DNA of 64,000 bases from Gimesia chilikensis (GTDB lineage: Bacteria > Planctomycetota > Planctomycetia > Planctomycetales > Planctomycetaceae). The position numbers and the translations under genes were made by a program. The notes below the pieces were generated by a model. The model did not search any database and was not told where the DNA came from. It saw only the letters and a program-made list of their open reading frames with translations. The stretch lies in NCBI RefSeq assembly GCF_008329715.1, contig NZ_VTSR01000018.1:124001-188000 (forward strand), written 5' to 3'. Within the stretch, counting starts at the first letter, position 1. Each line of letters opens with the position of its first letter. Below are positions 63,935-64,000 of the stretch, piece by piece.

Positions 63935-64000
63935 GTTCATGCCTGTTTTTTCGATATTCTCCGTCGCGCTCATTAACGTTTCTCTTGTGTCCCACTGTTG

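Noticed and set aside
63939..64000. Possible new frame starting ATG 63939 (MPVFSIFSVALINVSLVS)
   Set aside because: Only 20 codons before the window ends; hydrophobic and 4 bp after the previous stop, but too short to judge.

Overview
The window looks like core chromosome from a planctomycete, most like Gimesia/Planctomyces. This is inferred from gene content, with no database search. The diagnostic families are a DUF1559 protein with a type IV pilin-like leader, a PSD1/DUF1549/DUF1553 protein followed by a DUF1501 protein, an alkaline-ceramidase-like protein, a sulfatase, PQQ-like beta-propeller proteins, and membrane proteins carrying TPR tails. Base composition is about 50% GC throughout. 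I see no phage, transposon, CRISPR array or plasmid genes and no obvious island.

Layout. 1-2.1 kb (minus): a truncated Ppx/GppA phosphatase, translationally overlapped by a ROK sugar kinase. 2.5-4.8 kb (plus): a zinc-ribbon/MotA-ExbB-type channel protein and its one-TM coiled-coil partner. 4.9-10.7 kb (minus): a PQQ-propeller protein, DUF167 and YggS-type PLP proteins, a PilZ / response-regulator / HPt signalling trio, and aroB. 10.9-23.9 kb (mostly plus): mfd, a parvulin lipoprotein, a very large secretin with an N-terminal repeat array, a secreted cyclophilin, a lipoprotein FKBP and inorganic pyrophosphatase, with a GNAT acetyltransferase on the other strand. 24-29.5 kb (minus): a PDZ protein, an ECF sigma factor with an overlapping membrane anti-sigma-like gene, and an exported CocE hydrolase plus NIPSNAP protein. 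tRNA-Thr(CGT) lies at 29.8 kb. 30-38.2 kb (minus): a GT-C-like membrane protein with TPRs, mgtE, a 1034-residue carrier/TlpA fusion and a small lipoprotein. 38.6-49.9 kb: the DUF1559 pseudopilin, a Ca2+-type P-ATPase (minus), the ceramidase-PSD1-DUF1501 row (plus) and a sulfatase (minus). tRNA-Val(TAC) lies at 50.1 kb. 50.3-58.8 kb (plus): a sugar-nucleotide epimerase, a small secreted protein, an amidohydrolase, serS and a second GT-C/TPR-like membrane protein. 58.8-63.3 kb (minus): an ABM-family protein, a thioesterase and a giant secreted subtilase whose catalytic spacing matches tripeptidyl-peptidase II. 63.6 kb (plus): a small acidic membrane or secreted protein.

Common theme. Much of the window concerns the cell envelope. 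Three unrelated peptidyl-prolyl isomerase folds, all exported, flank or follow the giant secretin. An ECF sigma/anti-sigma pair sits beside a PDZ protein. Most hydrolases have Sec, Tat or lipoprotein signals. The points I would look at first are: the ion-channel-like pair whose ExbD-type partner has lost the conserved membrane aspartate; the orphan secretin with six ~50-residue repeats and a tandem palindromic operator-like site upstream; and the secreted TPPII-like protease.
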